A stretch of DNA of 64,000 bases from Streptomyces viridiviolaceus (GCF_014650995.1 NZ_BMWA01000005.1:95658-159657); one strand, 5' to 3'; numbered from the stretch's first letter, positions 15,205 through 23,601 are shown. The notes: generated from the sequence alone by a model not told the origin. Numbers and translations: made by a program.

Positions 15205-16791
15205 TCAGCGGGAGCGGCGGCGGCTCAGCAGGACGGCCAGCGCCCCGAGGGCCAGCAGGCCGCCGGAGGGGCGGGTGGGACGCTGGCCGCCCATCGCGGC
15301 GGTGGTGCGCGGCTCGTGGATGTTCAGCGCGAACTGGCGGTTGGCGATGTCGGCGAGGACCCCGCGGACCTGCTCGGGGCTGGTGACGGCCGCGAGCATG
15401 GCTTCCATGGTGTTGCGGGCGAACTGGTTGCGGCCGAGGAACTCGCGGCCCAGTGCGAAGAGGATCTTCGGCACCTCGCCCTGGAACACCTCCGGCAGCG
15501 TGATCTCGGGGGCCAGGCAGCGCACCGAGCCGTCGAGGTTGGCGAAGGACTTGCCGAGCAGCGACACGGCCGGTGGCGAGCCGATGCCGCGCTTGGTCGC
15601 CTTGGCCAGCACGGTGGTGAGCGAGACGCCGAAGTTCAGGTCCTCCAGCGACAGATGGGAGACCTTGGGCACGAAGGCGGCCATGTCGGCCGTGAACGCG
15701 GGCATGTTGGACCACGGCGTCATGCGGCCCATCTCCGCCCAGTGCTGCGCGAGCCCCGCCCCGTCGTTCTGCGCCAGAGTCATGAACAGCGGCAGGAGCT
15801 GCAGGCTGGTACGGCGGTCCAGGCGTCCGACCATGCCCCAGTCGATCACCGTGGCGGGGGCTCCGGGAGCGGCGAAGACGTTGCCCGCGTGCGGGTCGGC
15901 GTGGAAGAAGCGGTGCACGAAGTAGCCGTGGTACATGAAGCGCAGCAGGTCCTTGCCGATCTCGATGCGCTCACTGTCGGTGAAGTGGCCCCGCTCGATG
16001 TGCCGCACCGACGTCCCGGCGGCCAGTGACTGGACGAGGACGCGCGGACCGGCGTGCAGCACCCGTGGCACCTCCAGGGAGCGGAAGGGCCGGATGTGCT
16101 CGCGGGCCTCGTCCATGTTGTGGGCCTCGCCGGTGAAGTCCAGCTCCGGTTCCATCGCGTCGAAGACGGAGCCCAGCATCGCCTCGATGTCGATGACCTC
16201 GTTGAACCGGGGCGCGACCCGGGCCACGATCCTGGAGGCCCGGCGCATCAGGGCCATGTCGGCGAGCACGCCCTCGCGGATGCCGGGCCGCTGGATCTTC
16301 ACCACGGCCGGGCGTCCGCCGGGCAGCGTCACCCGGTAGACCTGGGCGAGGGACGCCGCCCCGAGCGGGGCGACGGTGTGGACGTCGTCGAAGCGCAGCT
16401 TCCAGTCCGGCCCGAGATCCCGCGCCAGCACGGGTTCGAACACCGAGAACGGCTGGATGTCGACCTGGTCGTGCAGGTTCTGCAGTTCGTCCCGGATCGA
16501 CTGCGGCACCATGTCGGGCCGGGTGGACAGGATCTGGCCGAGCTTCACGTAGAACGGGCCGAGGCTCTCCAGTGCCTGCCGCACCGCCTTGGCACGCCGC
16601 TGCTCGGCCCCGGCGGCACCGGCCCCGGGCTCGGCCGGTGCCCCGGCGGGGGCGTCGCCCGCCTCCGCCGGGGGCCGGCCGTCCTGTCTCGCCCGTCTGC
16701 GCAGCCGCGTCGCCTGACCGACCTCGTCGACGACGAGACTTCCCAGGACCTTGACCACGAGACGCAGCCGGTCGCCGACGACAGACGCCAT
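15205..16791 (-). CDS. ABC1/UbiB (AarF) family atypical kinase
   Basis: The protein has 528 residues. It carries the KxGQ-type sequence FYVKLGQILSTRPDM near residue 90, the ATP-site lysine in PAVVKIQRPG, HADPHAGNVF and the metal motif VIDWGMVGRL, all hallmarks of UbiB kinases. A Leu/Ala-rich segment at the extreme C-terminus followed by RRRSR may be a membrane anchor. Members assist isoprenoid-quinone and lipid metabolism through ATPase activity. Streptomyces carry several copies. Here it lies just behind the NPLAAL-repeat protein on the same strand, with a 93-base gap, and may be cotranscribed. What it does in this setting is unknown. Confidence 0.88.
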   Translation of the reverse strand: MASVVGDRLRLVVKVLGSLVVDEVGQATRLRRRARQDGRPPAEAGDAPAGAPAEPGAGAAGAEQRRAKAVRQALESLGPFYVKLGQILSTRPDMVPQSIRDELQNLHDQVDIQPFSVFEPVLARDLGPDWKLRFDDVHTVAPLGAASLAQVYRVTLPGGRPAVVKIQRPGIREGVLADMALMRRASRIVARVAPRFNEVIDIEAMLGSVFDAMEPELDFTGEAHNMDEAREHIRPFRSLEVPRVLHAGPRVLVQSLAAGTSVRHIERGHFTDSERIEIGKDLLRFMYHGYFVHRFFHADPHAGNVFAAPGAPATVIDWGMVGRLDRRTSLQLLPLFMTLAQNDGAGLAQHWAEMGRMTPWSNMPAFTADMAAFVPKVSHLSLEDLNFGVSLTTVLAKATKRGIGSPPAVSLLGKSFANLDGSVRCLAPEITLPEVFQGEVPKILFALGREFLGRNQFARNTMEAMLAAVTSPEQVRGVLADIANRQFALNIHEPRTTAAMGGQRPTRPSGGLLALGALAVLLSRRRSR

Positions 16792-16884
16792 CGTGTGCGA
16801 TCCTCCTCAGATCGGGATCCGGGTGCTTAAACGACGGTCGGCGTGCTCTCCGCAGCCGGCCGGGCGGGACGGCGGCAGGGGCGT

Positions 16885-17520
16885 TCAGCCCGCAGACGCG
16901 GGCTTGCCCCCGCCCTGCGCCTGCTGGGCGAGCTGGGCCGGCAGATTGGTCAGGTTCTGCAGACCCTGCAGCGCATCCAGCAGCTTGGGCAGCATCTGGA
17001 GGAGCTGGGTGAGCTGGGCCGGGAGCGAGAGCAGGTCGCCGACCCCGCCCGCCGCGTGCCCGAGACCGCCGGCCAGCTGGCCCAGCCCGCCGAGCGCGCC
17101 CGCCGCGCCGCCGACCGCGGCGAGCGGATCGGCGGCCCCGCCCAGCGCGGCCAGCGGGTTGCCCGCCCCGCTGAGCGCCGCCAGCGGATTGGCGGCACCG
17201 GCCACGGCCGCGAGCGGATTGGCCGCTCCGGCGACGCCCGTGAGTGCGGCCAGCGGGTTGCCCGCGGCGCCCGCGGCGCCCGTGAGCGCGGCCAGCGGGT
17301 TCGCCGCCCCCGCCAGCGCGGTCGCGGGGTTGACTGCGCCGGCGAGGGCCCCGAGGGCGTTCGCGGGCAGTCCGGCCAGGGTGTCGAGGGGGTTGCCGGA
17401 ACCCGACGCGCCCGGCTTGTCCGACCGGTTCAGGATGTCGTCGAACGCCTCCTTCCCGCTGTCGGCCATATTGCCGACCAGGTCCTTGAAGATGTCCTGA
17501 ATGTTCTTGTTGTTGGACAT
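16885..17520 (-). CDS. NPLAAL-repeat low-complexity protein of unknown function
   Basis: The protein has 211 residues. After a charged N-terminus (MSNNKNIQDIFKDLVGNM, to about 40) it consists of roughly eight to ten copies of a repeat (A/G)NPLAAL(x)GA, some as DPLAAV or NPATAL, over about residues 42-135. A Gly/Ala stretch and a leucine/glutamine-rich amphipathic tail (LLQMLPKLLDALQGLQNL) follow. It has no signal peptide, Cys or obvious active site. The start has AAAGGATCC upstream. The pattern suggests a self-assembling or lipid-surface-coating protein, similar in style to phasins, but I do not recognise the family. The repeated DNA is GC-rich and likely prone to copy-number change. Confidence 0.75.
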   Translation of the reverse strand: MSNNKNIQDIFKDLVGNMADSGKEAFDDILNRSDKPGASGSGNPLDTLAGLPANALGALAGAVNPATALAGAANPLAALTGAAGAAGNPLAALTGVAGAANPLAAVAGAANPLAALSGAGNPLAALGGAADPLAAVGGAAGALGGLGQLAGGLGHAAGGVGDLLSLPAQLTQLLQMLPKLLDALQGLQNLTNLPAQLAQQAQGGGKPASAG

Positions 17521-17616
17521 GAAGGGGATCCTTTCTGTTTCTGTGCGATGGAGGAGGTGCGGTGCCGGAGTCGCGTCGGCGAATACCCTCGCAGGACGCG
17601 GACGCTCTGCGGACGC

Positions 17617-18141
17617 TTATCGTGCGCAGCCTTCCAGGGCTTTTGCGCACACCGTCTTCAGGCGTGCGCGACCTCTGGTGAAGGCGGCTTCGGCCGCTTT
17701 CACGGAGATGTTGTGTATGCGAGCGAATTCCGCAGTGGAAATTCCCTTGGCGCGGGCGAGTATGACTTCCTGCTCCCGGCCTCGCAGATGTTGTACTTGG
17801 CCCAGCAGCCATCTCCCGAAATCCTCGTCACAGACGTCCTCCTCGGTCGTGCCGGGGGCGTCCACGAGCGCCGCGCGGTGCAGCAGTCTGCTGCGACGCT
17901 CCATGTCACGGTAGAAGTCGATGCAGAGGCGAAGCGCCACGGACGTCAGAAAGGAACCCAGTCGATTCCTGTCCAATGCGGCGTGGGCGGCTGCGCGAGC
18001 CATGGTCTCCTGGACGCAGTCCTCGGCGTCCTGGAAACTCGGCAGTCTTCGTCGAACCAACCGCATGAGGCGGTCCTGATGCTGGAAGATGTCTTCCCAG
18101 GAGCATTCAGCGGGCGATTGACAGGTGGAATGTCGCACCAT
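17617..18141 (-). CDS. ECF-type RNA polymerase sigma factor, no linked anti-sigma
   Basis: The protein has 174 residues. Region 2 is visible in LMRLVRRRLPSFQDAEDCVQ and SFLTSVALRLCIDFYRD. Region 4 is visible in LRGREQEVILARAKGISTAEFARIH followed by NISVKAAEAAFTRGRARLK. No anti-sigma factor or C-terminal sensor domain is nearby. The gene and its upstream spacer are visibly less GC-rich than the neighbours (one 60-base line counts to about 60 percent against more than 70 percent elsewhere), with more A/T-ending codons. This suggests a different history. Its position directly before the NPLAAL gene, with a 96-base gap, suggests it may control that gene or the cluster. Confidence 0.85.
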   Translation of the reverse strand: MVRHSTCQSPAECSWEDIFQHQDRLMRLVRRRLPSFQDAEDCVQETMARAAAHAALDRNRLGSFLTSVALRLCIDFYRDMERRSRLLHRAALVDAPGTTEEDVCDEDFGRWLLGQVQHLRGREQEVILARAKGISTAEFARIHNISVKAAEAAFTRGRARLKTVCAKALEGCAR

Positions 18142-18289
18142 TGTGGATTGCAGCCCGTTGTCTCTCGATTGAGCAGGGAGAACGAGGCCGACTTTCTATT
18201 TGTCGGCCATGTGGTTTTCCTACCCGAGGCCCTGGAGCGGCAAACCGGAATATGTGCCTCCGCTGGTCAGCAGGAATGATTTTTCGCGG
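18142..18289. other. Low-GC spacer upstream of the ECF sigma gene
   Basis: This 148-base spacer holds AT-rich runs unusual for this genome and a small stem, GCCGAC near 18187 with GTCGGC about nine bases later. No gene is visible. It may contain the promoter of the sigma gene and the end of the halogenase transcript. Confidence 0.35.
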
Positions 18290-20092
18290 TCATTTCCCGG
18301 TGCGTCCGTCTCCTGGCAGGAGCGGTCGGGCCGCCGGGGTGCGGGGAGCGGGCCGACGGGACCAGTCACGGTTCCAGTTGACCCACATGTCCCGTACGGT
18401 CTGGTGGACCTGGGTGGTGCCGGCGCGCAGTTCGGTGGCGTACGCCTGGACGGCCTCCCTGCCCACCAACCGCGCGCCGCCGGTGAAGTAGGAGCCCCGC
18501 ACGTGCTGTGGGGAGCGGAACTTGCCCCACAGCAGGATCTTCATCAACGGCCAGAGGGTGAACACCCCGGCCGGGCAGCGGTCCTCGGGGTCGAGCGTCC
18601 CCCACACCGACGGGCACAACTCGCTCTCGCGCAGCAGCCCGTAGATGCGCTCGACGGTCCGGTCCTTCGTCAGCTCCCCCGCCCGGTAGGCCAGTACGGC
18701 GTCGCGTGACTGGTCGAACAGCCGCTCCACCCAGGGGTTGTCGACACCCTGGAGGCCCCGGTACGGCGGCAGTTCCAGCGCGTCGAAGCAGGACCGGTCG
18801 TGAGTCTTCTCGAACGTCACGGCGGCCTGGTTCTGGGCGTTCGTGCCGTAGAGCGTGGTGATGGTCCACACCCGGTTCCAGGCGTTCCACAGCTCGAAGT
18901 CGTCGAAGGAGATGTAGCTGCAGGACACCAGGTCGTCGTAGAACCGGAACATGCGCTTGATCCAGTGCTCCAGGTACGCGAACCGGGCGGTGTCGAAGTC
19001 GTCCTGGCGCACCGCTTCGATCAGCCGGTGACCCAGTGCGTTGAGCGCCATCACGGTGACCGCGAGACCGCTGGAGAAGAGGGGGTCGATGAAGTCGCTC
19101 GCGTGCGGCAGCAGGCACCACCGGTCGCCGACCACCGTCTGGGAGGAGAACTGGGTGCGGTCGGTCGACACGTACGGCCGCACCGCCCGCGCCCGCTCGA
19201 ACTGCCGCGCCACGCTGGGGAACCGGCTCACGTGCCGCCAGAACTCCTCCTCCGCCGACAGACCCTCCGGGCGGGGGTGGAGGTCGAGGTCCAGGTTGAC
19301 GCCGACGCTGCACAGCTCGCTCGTGCTCGTCGTGTGGTTGTCGAAGGGGATGACCCAGAACCATCCGCCCCGGAACATGTGGTGCAGCGTGCCCTGGCTG
19401 AACGGGCTGGGCATGCGGTGCTGTTCGCGAGGTGGTGCGACGGTGTCGAAGGGCCGCACGTCCACCATGTGCGTGAAGATCGTGCGTGACTGCGTGCGGT
19501 ACGGCGGCTCCTGCCGCAGTCCCAGACGCTCGGGCAGCACGGCCCGCATCCCGCCGGCGTCGACCACGTACGACGCCCGGAAGGTGCCCCGGTCCCGGGT
19601 GACGAGGGTGGCGCCGTCCTCCTCGAACTTCACGTCGTCGACCATGGTGTGGGTGTGGGCGGTGACGCCGTACGACACGGCGACGTGGAACATGTAGGCG
19701 TCGACGTCCTGCCGGAAGTAGTGCGAGTCGGGGCCGAGCGGCGGACCCCAGGTGGGGTACTGCGTGCACTCGTCGGGCCGGGTCGGCTCACCCTCCTGGT
19801 GGTAGACGAAACTGAAGTTCCGCTTGACCCCGCAGTTCGACGACACGTGGCGGCGCAACGCCCCGTTGGTCGCCAGGTGCTCGATCTCCGGGACGTCGTA
19901 GCGGCGGGCCAGCACCCTCAGGCCGAAGGTGGTCTCGGGGACGGTGGACTCTCCGATGGCGAACCGGGGGTGACCGCTGCCCTCCAACAGCAGTACGCGC
20001 ACCCCGTGGCGCGCGAGAATGGCCCCCAGCATCGTCCCGCCGATGCCGCCACCGACGATGGCGACATCGAAAACACGCTGGTCCTCTTGCAT
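18290..20092 (-). CDS. Tryptophan-halogenase-family FAD-dependent protein
   Basis: The protein has 600 residues from the ATG at 20092 (AAAGGA upstream). The FAD motif is VAIVGGGIGGTMLG (10-23). The halogenase hallmark WxWxIP is present as WFWVIP at residues 244-249. A candidate active-site lysine lies at residue 90 (GVKRNFSF). GESTVPET at 48-55 and SDFIDPLFSSGLAVT later are also typical. Members need reduced flavin from a partner reductase. The length and long C-terminal tail place it among the less characterised branch acting on free or carrier-bound substrates, and some relatives are not halogenases at all. It shares strand with the HD-domain gene 47 bases upstream. The substrate is unknown. 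Confidence 0.85.
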   Translation of the reverse strand: MQEDQRVFDVAIVGGGIGGTMLGAILARHGVRVLLLEGSGHPRFAIGESTVPETTFGLRVLARRYDVPEIEHLATNGALRRHVSSNCGVKRNFSFVYHQEGEPTRPDECTQYPTWGPPLGPDSHYFRQDVDAYMFHVAVSYGVTAHTHTMVDDVKFEEDGATLVTRDRGTFRASYVVDAGGMRAVLPERLGLRQEPPYRTQSRTIFTHMVDVRPFDTVAPPREQHRMPSPFSQGTLHHMFRGGWFWVIPFDNHTTSTSELCSVGVNLDLDLHPRPEGLSAEEEFWRHVSRFPSVARQFERARAVRPYVSTDRTQFSSQTVVGDRWCLLPHASDFIDPLFSSGLAVTVMALNALGHRLIEAVRQDDFDTARFAYLEHWIKRMFRFYDDLVSCSYISFDDFELWNAWNRVWTITTLYGTNAQNQAAVTFEKTHDRSCFDALELPPYRGLQGVDNPWVERLFDQSRDAVLAYRAGELTKDRTVERIYGLLRESELCPSVWGTLDPEDRCPAGVFTLWPLMKILLWGKFRSPQHVRGSYFTGGARLVGREAVQAYATELRAGTTQVHQTVRDMWVNWNRDWSRRPAPRTPAARPLLPGDGRTGK

Positions 20093-20139
20093 GTCAACGG
20101 TCCTTTCGCGACGGGAAGAGCAAGTCGCCGGGCCGACGG

Positions 20140-20790
20140 TCACCGGGCGGTGGCCGAGGAGTCCGGCAGCACCCGGCGCAGCCCGCAGGCCGCCACCCGG
20201 GCGGAGAAGGAGACGGCGAACCAGGGTGTGGGCGCCAGCCCGTTCAGCAGGCGCCGCTCACCCGGGATCTGACGTCCACCGCGTCCGGTGACGTCCAGCC
20301 AGGCACCGAAGTGCAGCAGCCGTGCCTCGGGCCCGGCGTCACGGGCCGGGAACGGCCGCATGTGCTCACGCACCGCGCGCGCCAGCGTCCTGCGCCGTCC
20401 GGCGCCCACCTGGTGCCCGGCCAGGAAACGGTCGAGCAGTTCGGCCGAACGCCGGGGGAACCCACCGGGCCCGAGCGGCGTGCGCCCCACCAGCCCGGTG
20501 TCGTGGAACGCGGCGGCGGCCAGTAGGCCGACCCGGTCGTACGCGGTCCCGCGGGTCCGCGCACAGGCGTCGGCCAGCAGGAACGTCCGCAACGAGTGGA
20601 GTGCGACACGGGGCGGCAGGAGCCGGTACATCTCCGTCAGGGCGGCGCCCGCGAGGGGATGCCCGAGCAGTTCCGCCAAGGCCGGCCGGCCGAGCAGCGG
20701 CCGCCATGCCTCCGGCCATGCCTCCGGTGGGAGGGGACGCCAACTCGCCCCGCCACGACCGTACTCGGGCACCTGCGGCCCTGCGGCCAT
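20140..20790 (-). CDS. HD-domain protein
   Basis: The protein has 216 residues from the ATG at 20790 with AAGGGGG upstream (an in-frame TTG two codons earlier is less likely). Metal-binding HD residues are visible as HSLRTFLLADA and AAAFHDTGLVG, followed by REHMRPFP and a final conserved LLHFGAWLDVTG. The arrangement is that of HD proteins of the cyanamide-hydratase type rather than of stringent-response enzymes. It likely forms an operon with the halogenase-family gene. HD hydrolases act on phosphoesters, nitriles or related bonds, so the reaction cannot be assigned. Confidence 0.75.
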   Translation of the reverse strand: MAAGPQVPEYGRGGASWRPLPPEAWPEAWRPLLGRPALAELLGHPLAGAALTEMYRLLPPRVALHSLRTFLLADACARTRGTAYDRVGLLAAAAFHDTGLVGRTPLGPGGFPRRSAELLDRFLAGHQVGAGRRRTLARAVREHMRPFPARDAGPEARLLHFGAWLDVTGRGGRQIPGERRLLNGLAPTPWFAVSFSARVAACGLRRVLPDSSATAR

Positions 20791-20796
20791 GACCAA

Positions 20797-21159
20797 CCCC
20801 CTTGTCCGAACGCCGTATTGGCTGCGTCTCTCTCATCTGTCTTTACGCTCGGATCTCACTTCCCCCTCCGACTCGCCGCGCACCACGCCCACCTTGGCCG
20901 ATCTTCGCCCTCGAGGCGTCGAACGCGAATGCGGGGAAGGCATCGGGCCCGCGGTGGAGGGGAGTTGGAGATGCCGAGAGGCGAGGACGCAGGCGCCGGT
21001 GTCGAAGGTGGAAACCGGCCACTCGCCAATGCCCGCGCGGCACGGGCGCGTTGGAGCACGCACCACGGCGCTCTTCCGCGTGAGCACGCTCCCGGCGTGC
21101 ATTCCCGAACCCCGTACGGGGGATCTTGCGCGCGGACATGTGCGGGCAGTCTGCAAGGC
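20797..21159. other. Gene-free spacer between divergent genes
   Basis: This stretch of about 360 bases separates the HD-domain gene (minus) from the SRPBCC gene (plus). Several open frames cross it but all have low-complexity, arginine-rich translations and no ribosome-binding site, so I do not call a gene. No clear palindrome, terminator or known RNA motif was seen. It must hold the two divergent promoters. Confidence 0.5.
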
Positions 21160-21666
21160 GTGATCGCCGTGCTCAATGTTCACCGACGCCTGCTCCCCGC
21201 ACCACCCGAAGCGGTCGGTGCCCTGATCGACTCCCTGGGTGGGGAGAACGACCGTCTCTGGCCGCCCGACTGGCCACCCGTACGCTTCGACGGGCCGCTG
21301 GCCGTCGGCGTGAACGGCGGCCACGGGCCGATTCGGTACGTCGTGAGCCACTACGAGCCGGGTCGGTGGGTGCGGTTCCGGTTCACCGGTCCGCGGGGCT
21401 TCGACGGATTCCACGAGTTCAGCGTCGAGCGCCTCGACGACGGCCGCACCGCCCTGACCAACACCTTGGTGCTGCGTCCGCGGGGCTTTTGCTGGCTGGG
21501 CTGGGTGCTGTTCTTCCGGCCCCTGCACGACGCGGCGTTCGGGCACAGCATGGACTGTGCGGAGAAGGCGCTGACGGGCCGGGTCGCCCGCCCCGTCACA
21601 TGGAGCTGGTACGTACGCCTGCTGCGCACCGCGACCGCCCGCCTGGCGCCCCGGCTGACCGGGTGA
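21160..21666 (+). CDS. SRPBCC-family protein
   Basis: The protein has 168 residues from the GTG at 21160 (GTG at 21169 is an alternative; AAGG is the only weak ribosome-binding site). The core reads NVHRRLLPAPPEAVGALIDSLG, then LWPPDWPPVRFDGPL, GPIRYVVSHYEPGRWVRFRF and FDGFHEFSVE, matching START-like ligand-binding proteins. A hydrophobic stretch WLGWVLFFRPLHDAAFGHSM may be a buried helix. It is divergent from the HD/halogenase pair and may be an ordinary housekeeping gene bordering the accessory region. Function unknown. Confidence 0.7.
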   Translation: MIAVLNVHRRLLPAPPEAVGALIDSLGGENDRLWPPDWPPVRFDGPLAVGVNGGHGPIRYVVSHYEPGRWVRFRFTGPRGFDGFHEFSVERLDDGRTALTNTLVLRPRGFCWLGWVLFFRPLHDAAFGHSMDCAEKALTGRVARPVTWSWYVRLLRTATARLAPRLTG

Positions 21667-21722
21667 GCCCGCCGCGCCGCGTCGGATTTTTTCGAATACG
21701 CGGACCCTACTTACTCGGTGGA

Positions 21723-21751
21723 GGGAATTCTTTCCCCCGATCGAGGGATCG
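21723..21751. promoter_or_regulatory. Two adjacent inverted repeats upstream of the lipase gene
   Basis: GGGAA-TTCT-TTCCC (21723-21736) and CGATC-GAGG-GATCG (21738-21751) stand side by side about 80 bases before the lipase start. The region is relatively AT-rich for this genome. They may be operators or part of the leader RNA. No matching promoter hexamers could be fixed. Confidence 0.35.
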
Positions 21752-21827
21752 TTGCGGAATTCACTGGACGTGAGACTGAGAAGTCGGAGCGCACTCCAGC
21801 GGTATTCCCCACGAAAGGGAGAGCGAC

Positions 21828-22697
21828 GTGAGCTTTTCGACCCCCCGCATCCCCGGCTTCAACAGCGGCGACGTCACCACGGACATCACCGAGGCGCCGC
21901 ACCGCCTGGGCGGACTCGCCCAGGCCGGTGCGGCACAGGTCATCGCCACCGTCGACGTGGCGGCAGGTGAGGACGACTGGGACGTGGCACCGACCGAGGA
22001 GCACCCGCGCCCGGTGGTGCTCGTGCACGGCACCTTCGGCAACCGCGGCTACACCTGGACCTCGGCCACGCCCCTGCTCCGCCGGCACGGCCACCGGGTC
22101 TTCCGCCTGGACTACGGTCAGCACGGCAACCCCGTGATCTTCGGCCTCGGCGACATCAAGCGGTCCGCCCAGCAGCTCGCCGAGTTCGTCGACGAGGTGC
22201 TGCGGCGCACCGGCGCTCAGCAGGTGGACATCGTCGGCTTCTCGCAGGGCGGCATGATGCCGCGCTACTACCTCAACGCGCTGGGCGGAGGCCCGAAGGT
22301 GCACAACTTCGTCGGCATCGCGCCCAGCAACCACGGCGTGACGGCCCAGGGCCTGCTGAACCTCGCCCGCCAGATCCCCGGAGCGGTGGAACTGCTGGAG
22401 CAGGGCGCGGTCGGGGCGGTCGTCCCGGCCTGGCCGCAGCTCCAGCACGACCATCCCTTCCAGCGGGAGCTGGCCGACCTCGGCGAGACCACGGAGGGCG
22501 TCCGGCACACCGTCATCGCCACCCGGTACGACGACGTGGTCACCCCGTACACGTCGTGCGCCCTGGCGGAGACGGAGGGCCGGTACGTCAACAACATCGT
22601 CCTTCAGGACATCGACCCCGGCGATCGCACCCCGCACGCGAGCATGCCCTACAACGCGACCGTGCTCAACGAGGTCCTCAAGGCGCTGGCCTCCTGA
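21828..22697 (+). CDS. Alpha/beta hydrolase, class 2 lipase/esterase
   Basis: The protein has 289 residues from a GTG start with GGGAGAG upstream. The oxyanion region is VVLVHGTFGN, the nucleophile elbow GFSQGGMMPRYYL (GxSxG), the Asp is probably in TRYDDVVTPY and the His in PHASMPYN. This is the actinobacterial LipA/EstA-type lipase arrangement. Unlike most relatives it has no signal peptide, so it may be cytosolic or exported without one. Its 3' end overlaps the next gene by 49 bases tail to tail. The substrate is likely an acyl ester, otherwise unknown. Confidence 0.88.
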   Translation: MSFSTPRIPGFNSGDVTTDITEAPHRLGGLAQAGAAQVIATVDVAAGEDDWDVAPTEEHPRPVVLVHGTFGNRGYTWTSATPLLRRHGHRVFRLDYGQHGNPVIFGLGDIKRSAQQLAEFVDEVLRRTGAQQVDIVGFSQGGMMPRYYLNALGGGPKVHNFVGIAPSNHGVTAQGLLNLARQIPGAVELLEQGAVGAVVPAWPQLQHDHPFQRELADLGETTEGVRHTVIATRYDDVVTPYTSCALAETEGRYVNNIVLQDIDPGDRTPHASMPYNATVLNEVLKALAS

Positions 22698-23527
22698 GCC
22701 CGGCTGCCGTCGAGGACGACGCGGGCCACCAGCGCCGGGTCGTCGTTCATGGGGACGTGGCCGCAGCCGGGAAGCCGCACCAGCCGGGCCCGGGGAACGG
22801 CGTGCTTGGCACGTATGCCCTGGCGGGGCAGGAGGAGTCGGTCCCGGCTGCCCCAGGCGACGGTCACGGGCATGCCGGGGACGTCGTCGGTGAACTGCAC
22901 GCTCCGCCCGGAGCGGAGGGTCTCGAAGAAGCCCTCGGCGCCCGCGAGCGCCAGCGTCTCGGCGACCACGGCCTCGGGCGACCGGCGGCCAGGGCGGGCG
23001 TAGATCGTGCTGGTCAGCGCCGTGCGGCCGGCCGCCGAGCGGGACAGGCGCTCGACCAGGGGCAGCGGCAGACGCTGGGCCGTCGCCCGCATGCCCATCA
23101 GGACGCCGAACGCGTAGCGCCGCTCGGCCGGCGTCCAGAAACCGGCCGGGGAAAGGGCCGTGACCGACCGGACCAGGTTCTCGCGGCCGAGCTCCAGGGC
23201 GAGCAGGCCCCCCAGCGAGTTGCCCGCCGCGTGCGGCCGGTCGAGCCCCAGCTCCGCACAGAACGCGCCGAGCACGGCGTTCATCGTCGTCAGGTCGTAC
23301 GGCAGTCCGTCCGGCAGCGCCGGTGACCGGCCGCAGCCGGGCAGGTCGACGGCGATCACGTCGCGCTCGGTCGCGAGGATGTCCACCACCGGGTCCCACG
23401 CCTGGCGGTGGTGGCCTATGCCGTGCAGCAGGAGCAGCGGTTCGCCGGTGCCCACGCGCGCGTAGGCGACGGTGACGCGCTGCGGGCCGTGCGGAGTGGG
23501 GGCCGTGAAGGAGACGGTCGCGGACAT
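22649..23527 (-). CDS. Alpha/beta hydrolase
   Basis: The protein has 292 residues. It shows LLLLHGIGHHRQAW (oxyanion), DLPGCGRSPALP, the nucleophile elbow AAGNSLGGLLALEL, WGSRDRLL for the acid and GCGHVPMNDDP for the catalytic His: a complete triad of the MhpC/haloalkane-dehalogenase-like group. It is transcribed convergently with the lipase, sharing 49 bases of coding DNA, and divergently from the sigJ-type gene with a palindrome between. ECF41 sigma factors commonly sit beside small oxidoreductases or hydrolases that they control, so this gene is a candidate target. Substrate unknown. Confidence 0.88.
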   Translation of the reverse strand: MSATVSFTAPTPHGPQRVTVAYARVGTGEPLLLLHGIGHHRQAWDPVVDILATERDVIAVDLPGCGRSPALPDGLPYDLTTMNAVLGAFCAELGLDRPHAAGNSLGGLLALELGRENLVRSVTALSPAGFWTPAERRYAFGVLMGMRATAQRLPLPLVERLSRSAAGRTALTSTIYARPGRRSPEAVVAETLALAGAEGFFETLRSGRSVQFTDDVPGMPVTVAWGSRDRLLLPRQGIRAKHAVPRARLVRLPGCGHVPMNDDPALVARVVLDGSRAQEASALRTSLSTVAL

Positions 23528-23583
23528 GGGGCTCCTTGTCGGGACGCGTGGTGGCGGGCTTGGGTAGACAGCCTGTCAGCAAT

Positions 23584-23601
23584 GGCTACCGACCGGTAGC
23601 C
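23584..23601. promoter_or_regulatory. 18-bp inverted repeat between divergent hydrolase and sigma genes
   Basis: GGCTACCG-AC-CGGTAGCC is a perfect 8-bp inverted repeat with a two-base spacer, in the middle of the 158-base divergent region. Its size and symmetry are those of an operator for a dimeric repressor. No repressor gene is adjacent, so the cognate protein is unknown. Confidence 0.55.

Noticed and set aside
15971..17812. 613-codon open frame over the NPLAAL and ABC1 genes
   Set aside because: It is an off-frame reading of the repeated DNA and the kinase gene; its Arg/Gly-rich translation shows no domain.
14219..20790. Prophage or integrative element carrying the accessory genes
   Set aside because: No integrase, transposase, tRNA gene, att-like repeat or insertion sequence was found at either side, so island boundaries cannot be defined.
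20797..21159. Small genes in the spacer between the HD-domain and SRPBCC genes
   Set aside because: All candidate frames lack ribosome-binding sites and have biased, domain-free translations.
21711..23582. 623-codon open frame on the minus strand across the lipase and the second hydrolase
   Set aside because: The frame runs against or beside two genes with complete catalytic triads and has a Pro/Arg-rich, domain-free translation.
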